Shown: positions 8,714 through 17,811, numbered from the stretch's first letter. The stretch is 49,585 nt of DNA from Eubacteriales bacterium (GCA_030539055.1 JAUNSV010000009.1:1-49585); one strand, 5' to 3'. Program-made: numbers and translations. The notes: a model not told the origin generated them from the letters alone.

Positions 8714-9856
8714 ATGAAAGATAGAGTATGGGAAGAAATATCTATATCCAATTTAAAACATAATGTAGAAATAATAAAATCATTAGCACCACAAAAAACA
8801 CTTTTTCTTCTTATGAAAGATAACGCATATGGGCATGGAGCAATAGAAATAACTAAAGCACTTCAAAGTGATAAAGATATTGCAGGATATGCAGTAGCTT
8901 CAATTGATGAAGCACTAAATTTAAGAAAAGCAAATATTACAAAAAATATTATTATCATTAGCCATACATATAAAAAAAGATTTGAAGAAGTAGTAAATAA
9001 TAATATCATTCAAACAGTATCTACTTTTGATGAAGCAAAAGAATTAAGTGATATTGCAACAAAAAAAGAATTAAACGCTCGAATCGAAATAGCACTTGAT
9101 ACAGGTATGGGAAGAATAGGATTTTTGATAGATGATGAGAGTAATATACAATATGCTTTATCAGAAATAAAAAAAATAAATAATCTACCAAATTTATCTA
9201 TCCATGGATTTTTTTCACATTTCTCTGTAGCAGATGAAGATTTTGAGCATAATATTTTAGATAAAAATTATACCGATATGCAAGAAGAACTATTCAATAA
9301 TTTTCTTGAAAAAATACAAAACGAGGAAATTAAATACAAGTATTCTTCTATTTCAAATTCGGCTGGAATTTTAAATAAATATGGTAAAAATGCAAGTACT
9401 ATAAGACCTGGAATTATTTTATATGGTATATCACCAAGTGAATACTTAGATAAATTTGATTTTAAACCTATAATGCAAATGAAAGCAAGAGTTATGTATA
9501 TTAAAGAAGTAGAAGCACAAAAATCTATTTCTTATGGCAGAACTTATATCACAAAAGAAAAAATGAAAATAGCAACTGTATCTGTAGGGTACGGAGATGG
9601 TTATCCTAGGACAGCTTCTAATAAAGCTTATGTCATTATTAATAACAAAAAATGTAATATTATTGGAAGAGTTACTATGGATATGATAATGGTTGATATT
9701 ACAAATGTAGATGTAAAATTGTATGATGAAGTAATACTAATAGGTTCATCTGAAGATGAAAGTATATCATTAAAAGAATTATGTAATATTACAGGTGATT
9801 TTACATATGAAATATTAACTAGAGTGAATCACAGAGTAGAAAAAATATATATTTAA
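8714..9856 (+). CDS. alr: Alanine racemase
   Basis: PLP-dependent enzyme that interconverts L- and D-alanine for peptidoglycan. The 380-residue product has the N-terminal PLP-binding barrel with the Schiff-base lysine in LLMKDNAYGHG (Lys35). The C-terminal beta domain has the catalytic tyrosine in the SYGRTY block (about 271-276) and VSVGYGDGYPR. The motif at the lysine reads MKDNAYGHG rather than the commoner VKADAYGHG; all functional residues are kept. It is 2 nt after purA, and a MATE gene follows 2 nt later. Confidence 0.95.
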   Translation: MKDRVWEEISISNLKHNVEIIKSLAPQKTLFLLMKDNAYGHGAIEITKALQSDKDIAGYAVASIDEALNLRKANITKNIIIISHTYKKRFEEVVNNNIIQTVSTFDEAKELSDIATKKELNARIEIALDTGMGRIGFLIDDESNIQYALSEIKKINNLPNLSIHGFFSHFSVADEDFEHNILDKNYTDMQEELFNNFLEKIQNEEIKYKYSSISNSAGILNKYGKNASTIRPGIILYGISPSEYLDKFDFKPIMQMKARVMYIKEVEAQKSISYGRTYITKEKMKIATVSVGYGDGYPRTASNKAYVIINNKKCNIIGRVTMDMIMVDITNVDVKLYDEVILIGSSEDESISLKELCNITGDFTYEILTRVNHRVEKIYI

Positions 9857-9858
9857 AT

Positions 9859-11229
9859 ATGATAATAAGTACTATAAAAAAATTTGCAAATAACAAAACA
9901 TTTATTGTAATGGCATTATCATTAGCTATTCCAGTTGCTATACAAAATTTGTTAAATACTTCTATTAATTTAATTGACTCTTTTATGGTAAGTTCACTCA
10001 CAGCAGCTTCAGTATCGGCTGTTGGTATGTCCAATAAATTTTTTTATGCTTTTAATTGTATTCTATTTGGATTAGTGTCTGGTGGGTGCATTTTTACATC
10101 TCAATTTTATGGAGCTAAAGATTATGTAGGTATAAAAAAAGTTTTTTCTATAACATTAATAATTTCATTTCTTGTAGGATTAATATTTTTTATTATTACA
10201 TTTTGTAATCCAATTTTTGTAATAAAAATTTTTACAAATAGAGAAGAAATAATAAATGAGGGTTGGAAATATTTAAAAATAGTGTGTTTATCATATTTGT
10301 TAGCACCTCTTATTATGACATCACTTTTGATATTAAGATCAATGGGCAAAGTAAAAATAGCTGTCATTGTATCTATATGTAGCATTTTAGTAAATATAAT
10401 ATTAAACTACTTGCTTATAAATGGTAATTTGGGATTTCCTAGATTAGAAGTAAGAGGTGCAGCAATTGCTACTGTATTTGCTCGGATAGTAGAAGTTATA
10501 ATATATTATATATATTTATTTAAAACAGACAAGGAATTATTTTCTAATATAAAAGAAATATTTTCATTTGATATTTCATATTTTAAAAAAATGCTACCGT
10601 TCACTATTCCTGTAGTAATAAATGAATGCTTGTGGGGAACAGGAAGTGCTTTATATTTTGTAGCATATGGAAGACTTTCTACAGAAAGTTCTGCTGCTCT
10701 AACTATTGTAAGTGTTATACAAGATATGATTTTTACATTTTTTATTGGAGTAGGCTCTGCATCCACAACTATTATTGGGAATACACTAGGAGCTGGTGAA
10801 TTCAAAAAAGCAAAAGAGTATGCACATAATATGATTATTATCGCTTTAGCAATGTCTATATTTGTAGGTGTATTTTTATTTTTGATGACACCTTTAGTTG
10901 TATCACTTTATAGTAATTTAGGTATAAATGTACAAAATCTTATAAGGAATATGCTTTTAATTACTTTAATATATGTTCCATTTAGAAGTATAGACTTTTT
11001 AATGATATGTGGAATATTTAGACCTGGAGGAGATACTACAGTTAGTATTTTTCTTGATTGCGGTTCTATGTGGCTAGTAGGAATTCCAATTGCATTTTTA
11101 GGAGTGTATGTATTTAAATTAAACACAATTTTATTATTTTTTATGGTCAATATAGAGTGTGCATTAAAAACAATAGGAAGTATGATAAGGTTTTTTCAAT
11201 ATAAATGGATAAAAAATGTAATATATTAA
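9859..11229 (+). CDS. MATE family efflux transporter (second copy)
   Basis: A 456-residue cytoplasmic-membrane protein with about twelve helices in two MATE repeats. The first repeat opens with SLAIPVAIQNLLNTSINLID, and the second begins near residue 245 with FTIPVVINECLWGTGSALYF. It is clearly divergent from the MATE protein at 1579, so the two are probably old paralogues with different substrates. It starts 2 nt after alr, with a weak ribosome binding site that suggests translational coupling. The substrate is unknown; genomic position next to alr does not define it. Confidence 0.92.
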   Translation: MIISTIKKFANNKTFIVMALSLAIPVAIQNLLNTSINLIDSFMVSSLTAASVSAVGMSNKFFYAFNCILFGLVSGGCIFTSQFYGAKDYVGIKKVFSITLIISFLVGLIFFIITFCNPIFVIKIFTNREEIINEGWKYLKIVCLSYLLAPLIMTSLLILRSMGKVKIAVIVSICSILVNIILNYLLINGNLGFPRLEVRGAAIATVFARIVEVIIYYIYLFKTDKELFSNIKEIFSFDISYFKKMLPFTIPVVINECLWGTGSALYFVAYGRLSTESSAALTIVSVIQDMIFTFFIGVGSASTTIIGNTLGAGEFKKAKEYAHNMIIIALAMSIFVGVFLFLMTPLVVSLYSNLGINVQNLIRNMLLITLIYVPFRSIDFLMICGIFRPGGDTTVSIFLDCGSMWLVGIPIAFLGVYVFKLNTILLFFMVNIECALKTIGSMIRFFQYKWIKNVIY

Positions 11230-11248
11230 AATATCATAGGAGTAAAAT

Positions 11249-11980
11249 ATGTCAGGACATTCAAAATTTAATAATATTAAACATAGGAAAGAAAAAAATG
11301 ATCGAGCAAAAGGAAAAATATTTACCATAATAGGTCATGAATTATCAATGGCTATTAAACAAGGTGGAGCTGATCCCAATACAAATTCAAAATTAAGAGA
11401 TGTAATAGCAAAAGCAAAACAAAATAATATGCCTAATGATACAATAGAAAAAGGAATAAAAAAAGCACAAGGCTCTCTTGATAGTGTAAATTTTGAAGAA
11501 TTAACTTATGAGGGTTATGGAGTAGGGGGAGTAGCAATTATTGTAAATGCTCTTACAGATAATAAAAATCGTACAGCATCAGATGTTAGAAGTGCTTTCA
11601 CAAAAGGGAATGGTAATCTTGGGACAACAGGCTCTGTATCATTTTTATTTGATAAAAAAGGTCAAATAATAATATCAAAAGAAGATTGTGATTTATCATT
11701 TGATAAATTAATGGAAATTATAATAGAAATAGGAGCAGAGGATTTGCAAGAGGAAGATGAGATATATGAAATAATCACATCACCAGATGATTTTACTAAA
11801 GTAAGAGAGGGTTTAGAAAAAAACAATATAAAAATAGAAGAAGCAAATATAAATATGATACCAAATACTTATGTTTCAATAGTTGATGAAGAAAATGAAA
11901 AACTACTTAGGAGAACTATAGACTTATTAAATGAATCTGATGATGTAAAAGATGTATTTACGAATTGGGAAGAAGAATAA
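11249..11980 (+). CDS. yebC: YebC/PmpR family protein
   Basis: A 243-residue YebC-family protein. It carries the family start MSGHSKFNNIKHRKEKND, the block NMPNDTIEKGIKKAQG, then YEGYGVGGVAIIV and LTDNKNRTASDVR. Members were first described as transcriptional regulators (PmpR); later work implicates some YebC-like proteins in easing ribosome stalling. The sequence cannot decide between these roles. An AGGAG ribosome binding site precedes the ATG, and rarA starts 9 nt after the stop. Confidence 0.95.
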   Translation: MSGHSKFNNIKHRKEKNDRAKGKIFTIIGHELSMAIKQGGADPNTNSKLRDVIAKAKQNNMPNDTIEKGIKKAQGSLDSVNFEELTYEGYGVGGVAIIVNALTDNKNRTASDVRSAFTKGNGNLGTTGSVSFLFDKKGQIIISKEDCDLSFDKLMEIIIEIGAEDLQEEDEIYEIITSPDDFTKVREGLEKNNIKIEEANINMIPNTYVSIVDEENEKLLRRTIDLLNESDDVKDVFTNWEEE

Positions 11981-11989
11981 AATATTTTT

Positions 11990-13255
11990 ATGAATAATTT
12001 ATTTGATTATGCTAATGAAAAAATGAAAGAAAAAGAATCACCCTTAGCTTCAAGAATAAGAGCAATTGATTTATGTGATATAGTAGGTCAAGAGCATATT
12101 TTAAGCGAGGGTAAATTATTGTATAGAATAATCAAAGCAGATAAAATAACCTCTATAATATTATATGGACCTCCTGGTTGTGGAAAAACAACAATAGCAG
12201 AGGTTATTGCACATTCTACTATGTCCAACTTTAAAAAAATTAATGCTACTACTTCTGGCAAAAAAGATATGGAAGAAATAGTAGATTTTGCAAAAGAACA
12301 AATTGCTATTAATAATAAAAGAACAATTATATTTATTGATGAAATACATAGATTCAACAAAATACAGCAAGACTTTTTACTTCCTTATGTAGAAGATGGC
12401 ACTTTAATACTAATTGGAGCCACTACAGAAAATCCATATTTTGAAGTAAACAATGCTTTATTATCTAGGTCAAGAGTGTTTGAATTGCACTCACTTACTA
12501 AAGATGATATAAAAAAATTGTTAATTAGAGCTATAGGAGATAAAGAAAAAGGATTAGCTTCACTCGATATTAAAGTGAGTGATGAAGCAATAGATTTTTT
12601 ATCTTTTGCATCAGATGGAGATGCAAGAAATGCACTTAATGCGTTGGAACTAGCCTCGCTTACTACAAAAAGAAGTGAAGATTCTTATATTCATATAGAC
12701 TTAGAAATAGCAAAATCATGCATAGGTAAAGAAAATTTGATGTACGATAAAGATGGAGATACACATTATAATATTATTAGTGCATTTATAAAATCTATGC
12801 GTGGATCAGATCCAGATGCAACTGTATACTATTTAGCACGAATGATAGAGGGTGGAGAGGATATAAAATTTATAGCAAGAAGAATAATTATTTGTGCTTC
12901 AGAAGATGTAGGGAATGAAGACCCACTAGCATTAATATTAGCTGTGAATGCTTCTCTTGCTTGTGAGCGTGTGGGTTTACCAGAAGCAAGAATAATTCTT
13001 TCTCAAGCAGCAATTTATGTTGCAAATGCAAAAAAAGGAAATTATGAATATCTAGCTATAGATAAAGCTATAGAAAAAGTAAAAGAAACAGGTTCTCTAA
13101 TGGTACCAAGCTATTTACAAGGAACAGGATATAAAGGAGCTAGTGAGCTAGGAAGAGGCATAGGATACAAATATCCTCATGATTATCCAAATCATTATGT
13201 GAATCAACAATATTTACCAAATGAAATAAAAAATGAAAAATTTTATAAAAAATAA
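11990..13255 (+). CDS. rarA: Replication-associated recombination protein A (RarA/MgsA)
   Basis: AAA+ ATPase acting at stalled replication forks, related to clamp-loader subunits and eukaryotic WRNIP1. The 421-residue product has Walker A GPPGCGKTT (about 61-69), Walker B IFIDEIHRFNK (about 113-123), sensor ATTENPYFEV and arginine-finger LLSRSRVF. The C-terminal tetramerisation domain includes DPDATVYYLARM and the conserved terminal GYKYPHDYPNHYVNQQYLP. The length fits. It is the last plus-strand gene of this run; only 2 nt separate its stop from the end of the convergent ECF gene. Confidence 0.95.
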   Translation: MNNLFDYANEKMKEKESPLASRIRAIDLCDIVGQEHILSEGKLLYRIIKADKITSIILYGPPGCGKTTIAEVIAHSTMSNFKKINATTSGKKDMEEIVDFAKEQIAINNKRTIIFIDEIHRFNKIQQDFLLPYVEDGTLILIGATTENPYFEVNNALLSRSRVFELHSLTKDDIKKLLIRAIGDKEKGLASLDIKVSDEAIDFLSFASDGDARNALNALELASLTTKRSEDSYIHIDLEIAKSCIGKENLMYDKDGDTHYNIISAFIKSMRGSDPDATVYYLARMIEGGEDIKFIARRIIICASEDVGNEDPLALILAVNASLACERVGLPEARIILSQAAIYVANAKKGNYEYLAIDKAIEKVKETGSLMVPSYLQGTGYKGASELGRGIGYKYPHDYPNHYVNQQYLPNEIKNEKFYKK

Positions 13256-13257
13256 AA

Positions 13258-13806
13258 TTATTTGTTATTATGAGTATATGTATATTTTTTAAGCAATAAA
13301 ATAATTGGTGGAATAATAATCAATTGCAAAATAATACCAGGTATACCACTAAGTATTGTTCCAGAGAAAAATAATTCAAAAGTATACTTACTTCCTTGTA
13401 TACCAAGAATAAAAATTTGAGAGAAAGCATAAATAATACGACCCAATATCATACTCAAAATTAAAGAGAAATAAGTCCATAATAGATTATTAATTTTAAT
13501 TGTAGAGTTCATTTTTAATAATAGTCCAAAAAAGAATCCATACCCTGCAAGTTCAAAAGCCATACCAAAAGCTTTAATCATAATAGGCATACCAAAGAGT
13601 AAAGACCTAAAAATTGGCACAATAATTCCTATTATTAACCCATATATTGAGCCACAAAATGCAGAGCATAAAAATATAGGTAGGTGCATTGGTAAAAGCA
13701 TTTTTCCTATCTCTCTAATTTGACCAGTAAAAAAAGGTAGTACTAAGCCAAGAGCTATGAATAAAGCAGATAACACTAAATTTTTTAAATTAAAATATTG
13801 TTTCAT
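13258..13806 (-). CDS. ECF transporter S component
   Basis: A 182-residue integral membrane protein with about six helices, resembling the substrate-binding S subunit of energy-coupling-factor vitamin or trace-element importers. The N-terminus has LVLSALFIALGLVLPFF, followed by MLLPMHLPIFLCSAFCGSIYG, typical of an S-component subgroup found across Clostridia. I chose the ATG at 13806, because GAGGT lies 9 nt upstream and the protein begins with the expected basic segment. A frame continues to 13863 but would start inside the promoter. The energising module genes (ecfA, ecfT) are not nearby, so it likely shares a common one. The substrate is unknown. Confidence 0.85.
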   Translation of the reverse strand: MKQYFNLKNLVLSALFIALGLVLPFFTGQIREIGKMLLPMHLPIFLCSAFCGSIYGLIIGIIVPIFRSLLFGMPIMIKAFGMAFELAGYGFFFGLLLKMNSTIKINNLLWTYFSLILSMILGRIIYAFSQIFILGIQGSKYTFELFFSGTILSGIPGIILQLIIIPPIILLLKKYTYTHNNK

Positions 13807-13834
13807 TAATATTTTACCTCTATAATTAATAGAA

Positions 13835-13863
13835 ATTATATCATATATTATTATTAAAAGCAA
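13835..13863 (-). promoter_or_regulatory. Promoter for the ECF S-component gene
   Basis: On the minus strand TTGCTT (13863-13858), a 17-nt spacer and TATAAT (13840-13835). Transcription would start near 13828, leaving a leader of about 20 nt. Its position rules out the longer ATG at 13863 as the start. I see no riboswitch between the promoter and the gene. Confidence 0.65.
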
Positions 13864-13920
13864 AATTTATTTAATAAAATAAAAATAAGTAAATTAAAAA
13901 ACCATATAAGGAGTAATAAA

Positions 13921-14958
13921 ATGAACAAAAAAATAATAACAAATAAAATAAGTAAATTTTTTATAATGTTAATTTTTGCTAGTGTTTTTTTATGTTTGGC
14001 TTCCTGCTCAAAAAATAATACAATCAATGAAAGCTCTGTAACAACAGAAGAAACAACAATAAAAAAACAAAATGAAAAAATAAGTATAGTATGTACAATT
14101 TTTCCTTTGTATGATTTTGTAAAAGAAATAATAAAACAAAATGAAGATAAATTTGATCTTACTTTATTAATAGATAATGGTATAGATTTTCATAATTATA
14201 CTCCAACAGTAGATGATGATATTAAAATAAGGAATGCTAATATTTTTTTTTATATAGGCGGAGAATCTGATTCTTGGGCAAGTAAAATAATAGAATCAAA
14301 TACAAACAACGATTTAAATAGCATTAATATGATGAATGAATTAAAAGATATAATAAAAGTTGAAGAAGAAATTGAGGGAATGGAGAAAGAAGAAGAAGAT
14401 TTAGATAGCGAAGAAATAGAACATGATGAGCATATTTGGCTCTCATTATTAAATGCTCAAAAGATGATTTCTATTATTACTAATGAAATAATAAAATTAG
14501 ATAAAGAAAATGAAAATATTTATTTATCAAATTTAACTGAGTACAACAAAAAATTAAGAGAATTAGATAAAGAGTATAAGAATACAATTACTCAAATAAA
14601 AAATAATACAATTCTTTTTGCTGATAGATTTCCATTTAGATATTTATTTGATGATTATAATTTAAAATATTTTGCAGCATTTAAAGGATGCTCTGCAGAA
14701 ACAGAATGCTCTTTTGATACAATTATGTTTTTATCAAATAAAGTAAAAGAATTAAGCCTTGATAATATATATGTAATAGATGGCAGTAGTAAAAGAATAG
14801 CAAATACAATTATTACTAATTCTTCAAATAAAAATATAAATATTCAAGAGATGAATTCTATGCAAGGAATTACATTACAAGATATAAATAGTGGTAAAAA
14901 TTATTTAAATATAATGAAAGAAAATTTAAATGCATTATCATATTCAATAATTAAATAA
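13921..14958 (+). CDS. znuA: Metal ABC transporter substrate-binding lipoprotein (ZnuA-like)
   Basis: Lipid-anchored receptor that captures a divalent metal (Zn, Mn or Fe) for the adjacent ATPase and permease. The 345 residues start with a lipoprotein signal ending in a Leu-Ala-Ser-Cys lipobox (Cys29). The cluster A-I SBP fold is recognisable from SIVCTIFPLYDFVKEI onward. Likely ligands are His91 (FHNYTPT) and His171 (DEHIWLS). Where many ZnuA proteins have a third His, this one has Asp235 in FADRFPF, a variant I recall from a clostridial subgroup with the GCSAETE motif that is also present here. The usual His-rich loop is replaced by a Glu/Asp-rich stretch (about 145-170). A strong AAGGAG ribosome binding site precedes the ATG. 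The metal cannot be assigned. Confidence 0.88.
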   Translation: MNKKIITNKISKFFIMLIFASVFLCLASCSKNNTINESSVTTEETTIKKQNEKISIVCTIFPLYDFVKEIIKQNEDKFDLTLLIDNGIDFHNYTPTVDDDIKIRNANIFFYIGGESDSWASKIIESNTNNDLNSINMMNELKDIIKVEEEIEGMEKEEEDLDSEEIEHDEHIWLSLLNAQKMISIITNEIIKLDKENENIYLSNLTEYNKKLRELDKEYKNTITQIKNNTILFADRFPFRYLFDDYNLKYFAAFKGCSAETECSFDTIMFLSNKVKELSLDNIYVIDGSSKRIANTIITNSSNKNINIQEMNSMQGITLQDINSGKNYLNIMKENLNALSYSIIK

Positions 14959-14973
14959 TTTTTAGGGAGATAA

Positions 14974-15639
14974 ATGTTAATCACATGCAAAAATTTAACA
15001 CTAAGTTATAATTCACATACTGTTGTAGAGAATTTGAATTTTATTGTCAACAAGGGTGATTATTTGTGTATTATAGGAGAGAATGGAGCTGGCAAGACTA
15101 CTTTAATGAAAACGCTTTTAGGTATACACAAAATATCAAAAGGTGAGATTATTTTTGGTGAAAATATTACAAATAAATCAATAGGATATTTACCACAGCA
15201 AGTTGATATTCAAAAAGATTTTCCAGCAACTTCTATTGAAATAATAATGTCTGGTTTTCAAAGTAAAAAAAATTTAATATCTTTTTTTACAAATAAAGAA
15301 AAAGAAATTGCAAAAAAAATAATGATAGAATTAAATATTAGTGAATTATATAATAAGTGTTTTAATGAATTATCTGGTGGACAAAAACAAAAAGTGCTTT
15401 TAGCAAGAGCTTTAGTAGCAAATAATGAAATTCTTTTATTAGATGAACCAATTGCAAGCCTTGACCCCAATGGTGCTTCTCAAATGTATGATATAATAGA
15501 AGAATTGAATAACAAAAAAAATATTACAATAATAATGATTTCACATGATATATATGAAGTTGAAAAGTATGCAACGCATGTTTTATATTTAGGTGAAGAC
15601 AAATTTTTTGGAACTAAGGAAGAATATTTAAAAAGATGA
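14974..15639 (+). CDS. znuC: Metal ABC transporter ATP-binding protein (ZnuC-like)
   Basis: ATPase that powers import through the neighbouring permease. The 221-residue product has Walker A GENGAGKTT (about 37-45), Q-loop YLPQQVD, the signature LSGGQKQ (about 130), Walker B EILLLDEPIASLD and the switch His in ISHDI. Size and motifs match the ZnuC/MntB family. It lies 15 nt after the binding-protein gene and overlaps the permease gene by 4 nt, giving the order receptor, ATPase, permease. Confidence 0.93.
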   Translation: MLITCKNLTLSYNSHTVVENLNFIVNKGDYLCIIGENGAGKTTLMKTLLGIHKISKGEIIFGENITNKSIGYLPQQVDIQKDFPATSIEIIMSGFQSKKNLISFFTNKEKEIAKKIMIELNISELYNKCFNELSGGQKQKVLLARALVANNEILLLDEPIASLDPNGASQMYDIIEELNNKKNITIIMISHDIYEVEKYATHVLYLGEDKFFGTKEEYLKR

Positions 15640-16484
15640 GCGAAATAATAGAAAAATTATCAATATATTTTCAATACCCATTTGTAATATATGCCTTAAT
15701 AGTTGGTGTATTAATTTCTCTTTGTGCCTCTCTATTAGGAGTTACCTTGGTTATGAAAAGATTTTCTTTTATAGGAGATGGATTATCGCATGTTGCTTTT
15801 GGCGCATTAGCTTTATCAAGTGTATTAAAAATTAAAGGCAATATGCCATTTATACTTATAGTAACAATTATAGTAGCAATACTAATATTAAAATCTAATC
15901 AAAATAAAAAAATAAGTTCCGATGCAATGATTGCTCTTATTTCTGTAAGCTCTTTAGCAATTGGATATTTAATGATTAATTTGTTTGCAAAAAGTACTAA
16001 TATATCGGGAGATGTATGCACAACTCTATTTGGCTCTACTTCTATTCTTACACTAGATAAAAACGAAGTTACTCTTTCTATCATTTTATCTATAATAATA
16101 GTAAGCTTGTTTATTTGTTTTTATAATAAGATTTTCTTGATTACATTCAATGAAGATTTTGCTATATCATCTGGTATTAATGTATCATTGTACAACTTAA
16201 TTATTGCTATAGTTATAGCAATAGTAATTGTATTATCTATGAATTTAGTTGGTTCACTACTTATTACTGCTTTAATTGTATTTCCTACAATATCATCAAA
16301 TAGAATTTTTAATAGTTTTAAATCTGTCACTATTGGAGCTATAGCAATAGGAATTTTATGTTCTTTTTTAGGAATTATTATTTCAATACTAGCTGGCACT
16401 CCAGTTGGATCTACAATTGTATTAGTTGAAATAATAGTATTTTTTATGTGTTTTTTAATAGGAAATATTTTAAAAAGAATATAA
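15636..16484 (+). CDS. znuB: Metal ABC transporter permease (ZnuB-like)
   Basis: Membrane channel subunit of the metal importer. The 282 residues have about eight to nine hydrophobic helices and the family blocks ASLLGVTLVMKRFSFIGDGLSHVAFG (about 27-53), LFGSTSILTL and NLVGSLLITALIVFPTISS near the C-terminal half. The start overlaps the ATPase stop (ATGA), implying translational coupling. The convergent tRNA-Pro ends 27 nt downstream. Substrate uncertainty is as for the binding protein. Confidence 0.93.
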   Translation: MSEIIEKLSIYFQYPFVIYALIVGVLISLCASLLGVTLVMKRFSFIGDGLSHVAFGALALSSVLKIKGNMPFILIVTIIVAILILKSNQNKKISSDAMIALISVSSLAIGYLMINLFAKSTNISGDVCTTLFGSTSILTLDKNEVTLSIILSIIIVSLFICFYNKIFLITFNEDFAISSGINVSLYNLIIAIVIAIVIVLSMNLVGSLLITALIVFPTISSNRIFNSFKSVTIGAIAIGILCSFLGIIISILAGTPVGSTIVLVEIIVFFMCFLIGNILKRI

Positions 16485-16510
16485 ATTTTTTTAATTTTAA
16501 GCAAAAAAAA

Positions 16511-16585
16511 TCGGGGTGACAGGATTCGAACTTGCGACACCCTGGTCCCAAACCAGGTGCTCTGACCAAACTGAGCTACACCCCG
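16511..16585 (-). tRNA. tRNA-Pro(TGG)
   Basis: On the minus strand, from 16585 to 16511, a complete cloverleaf folds. The 7-bp acceptor is CGGGGTG/CACCCCG, the D stem is GCTC/GAGC, the anticodon stem is CCTGG/CCAGG with loop TTTGGGA (anticodon TGG), and the T loop is TTCGAAT. The discriminator is A and CCA is not encoded. The T stem GCAAG/CCTGT contains one G-U pair and one A-C mismatch, where the usual tRNA-Pro has G-C. A run of eight T follows the gene on the minus strand and probably ends transcription. Confidence 0.96.
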
Positions 16586-16597
16586 AAGTGCTTAGTA

Positions 16598-16626
16598 AAT
16601 ATATCAAAATAATTAAATTTTGTCAA
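16598..16626 (-). promoter_or_regulatory. Promoter for tRNA-Pro
   Basis: Minus-strand TTGACA (16626-16621), a 17-nt spacer and TATATT (16603-16598). The predicted start is only a few nucleotides upstream of the mature tRNA 5' end at 16585. The match to consensus is very good. Confidence 0.78.
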
Positions 16627-16639
16627 GTTATATTTTATG

Positions 16640-16671
16640 TGTTGATCACATTTTTATCAACAATTTATGAT
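16640..16671 (+). promoter_or_regulatory. Candidate promoter with inverted repeat upstream of metallopeptidase
   Basis: TTGATC (16642-16647), an 18-nt spacer and TATGAT (16666-16671) form a plausible promoter for the secreted metallopeptidase. A perfect 7-bp inverted repeat, TGTTGAT (16640-16646) and ATCAACA (16656-16662) with a 9-nt centre, covers the -35 box and spacer, where an operator would lie. It is also 14 bp upstream of the -35 box of the divergent tRNA-Pro promoter. Operator function is inferred from position only. Confidence 0.45.
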
Positions 16672-16745
16672 ATTATTTTTTAAAATATAAATTGCATAAA
16701 AATATAAAAAATGATAAACTAAAAAATAAAAGGAGGCATATAAAT

Positions 16746-17810
16746 ATGTGGAAGAAAATTAATAAATTAAAAGTATTTTTTGTTATTTTAATATTAGTAT
16801 GTAATATTTCTAAAGCAGATGTTATTTATATGCCTGGGATTTCTTATAATACTAGCGAAACAAGTGCAATTATAGATTCCACAAATACATATAGAAGAAA
16901 TATAGATTTACAAGTTGAAGATGGAATACAATATTCTCAAAATGAATTTTTTAAATATTTAATAAAAGAAGAAATAGATGGTTTTAATATCAATAAAAAA
17001 TTATATGAAGATACAAATGTAGATTCATTTTATGCAAATTTGTATGATATAGTATCAAGACATTCATTTGATGATGCAAGTCTTGTTTTAGATTATATTT
17101 TAAATTATCCGCAAACAAGAGTTTTTGCAAGATACAACATAAATAAAGATTCTACATATAATTATTCTAATATACCCTGTCTTACTAAAGAAAACTTAAA
17201 TACATATGAAAAAGATTATTATGAAAGTGTAGTAAAAAAAATAATTGATTTTTTGCCATCTTCATTTGTTGATAATTTTAAATACATATTACTTGATTCA
17301 GATGGAGAAAGTGGCAACCTTGCTTCTTGTTATGCTCTAGATAATAATTATGTTGATTATGCAATTTCTATTGATATAAATGATATAGAAGATTTATACT
17401 ATTTTAAAACTACTTTAGTGCATGAATACTTTCATTTTTTATCTTTAAATTCTACTCAAGCACAATTAAAAAATGGAAAAATAAAAAATACAGAAAAAAA
17501 TTATGAAACAGATGACAGAATATTTAATAAAGAGTCATATATTAATTTATTTTATAAATTGTTTTGGATAAACGAAGAAAATAGAAGAAAAGCGTATGTA
17601 GGAGATTATCAAGCAAATGAAACAGATTTTGTAACAGAGTATGCACAAACATCATTAGTAGAAGATATTGCAGAATCGTTTTACACATTTGTAGTAGAGA
17701 ATGAAAAACCGATTGCATTAAATTATGTAAGAGATAAAAAAATAATGTTTTTTTATAATTTTCCTGAATTAGTAAAAATAAGAGAAGAATTCAGAGAAAA
17801 ATTATTTTAA
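16746..17810 (+). CDS. Putative secreted zinc metallopeptidase
   Basis: A 354-residue protein with a cleavable signal peptide (basic start, hydrophobic core at about 8-20, likely cleavage after SKA at 23). A zinc-peptidase motif HEYFH (His226, Glu227, His230) is followed 80 residues later by VEDIAESF (Glu306/Glu310), which could supply the third zinc ligand as in gluzincins. I recognise the general putative zinc-binding metallopeptidase pattern but no named family, and the substrate is unknown. The ATG at 16746 is chosen because AAAGGAGG ends 9 nt before it; an in-frame ATG at 16692 has no ribosome binding site. RNase P RNA begins directly after the stop. Confidence 0.75.
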   Translation: MWKKINKLKVFFVILILVCNISKADVIYMPGISYNTSETSAIIDSTNTYRRNIDLQVEDGIQYSQNEFFKYLIKEEIDGFNINKKLYEDTNVDSFYANLYDIVSRHSFDDASLVLDYILNYPQTRVFARYNINKDSTYNYSNIPCLTKENLNTYEKDYYESVVKKIIDFLPSSFVDNFKYILLDSDGESGNLASCYALDNNYVDYAISIDINDIEDLYYFKTTLVHEYFHFLSLNSTQAQLKNGKIKNTEKNYETDDRIFNKESYINLFYKLFWINEENRRKAYVGDYQANETDFVTEYAQTSLVEDIAESFYTFVVENEKPIALNYVRDKKIMFFYNFPELVKIREEFREKLF

Positions 17811-17811
17811 T

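Noticed and set aside
13807-13863. N-terminal extension of the ECF S-component gene to ATG 13863
   Set aside because: It would begin at the -35 box of the gene's own promoter; ATG 13806 has a GAGGT site and a normal N-terminus.
16121-16540. 139-codon minus-strand frame across znuB and the tRNA
   Set aside because: Antisense to a conserved permease and partly inside tRNA-Pro; no ribosome binding site.
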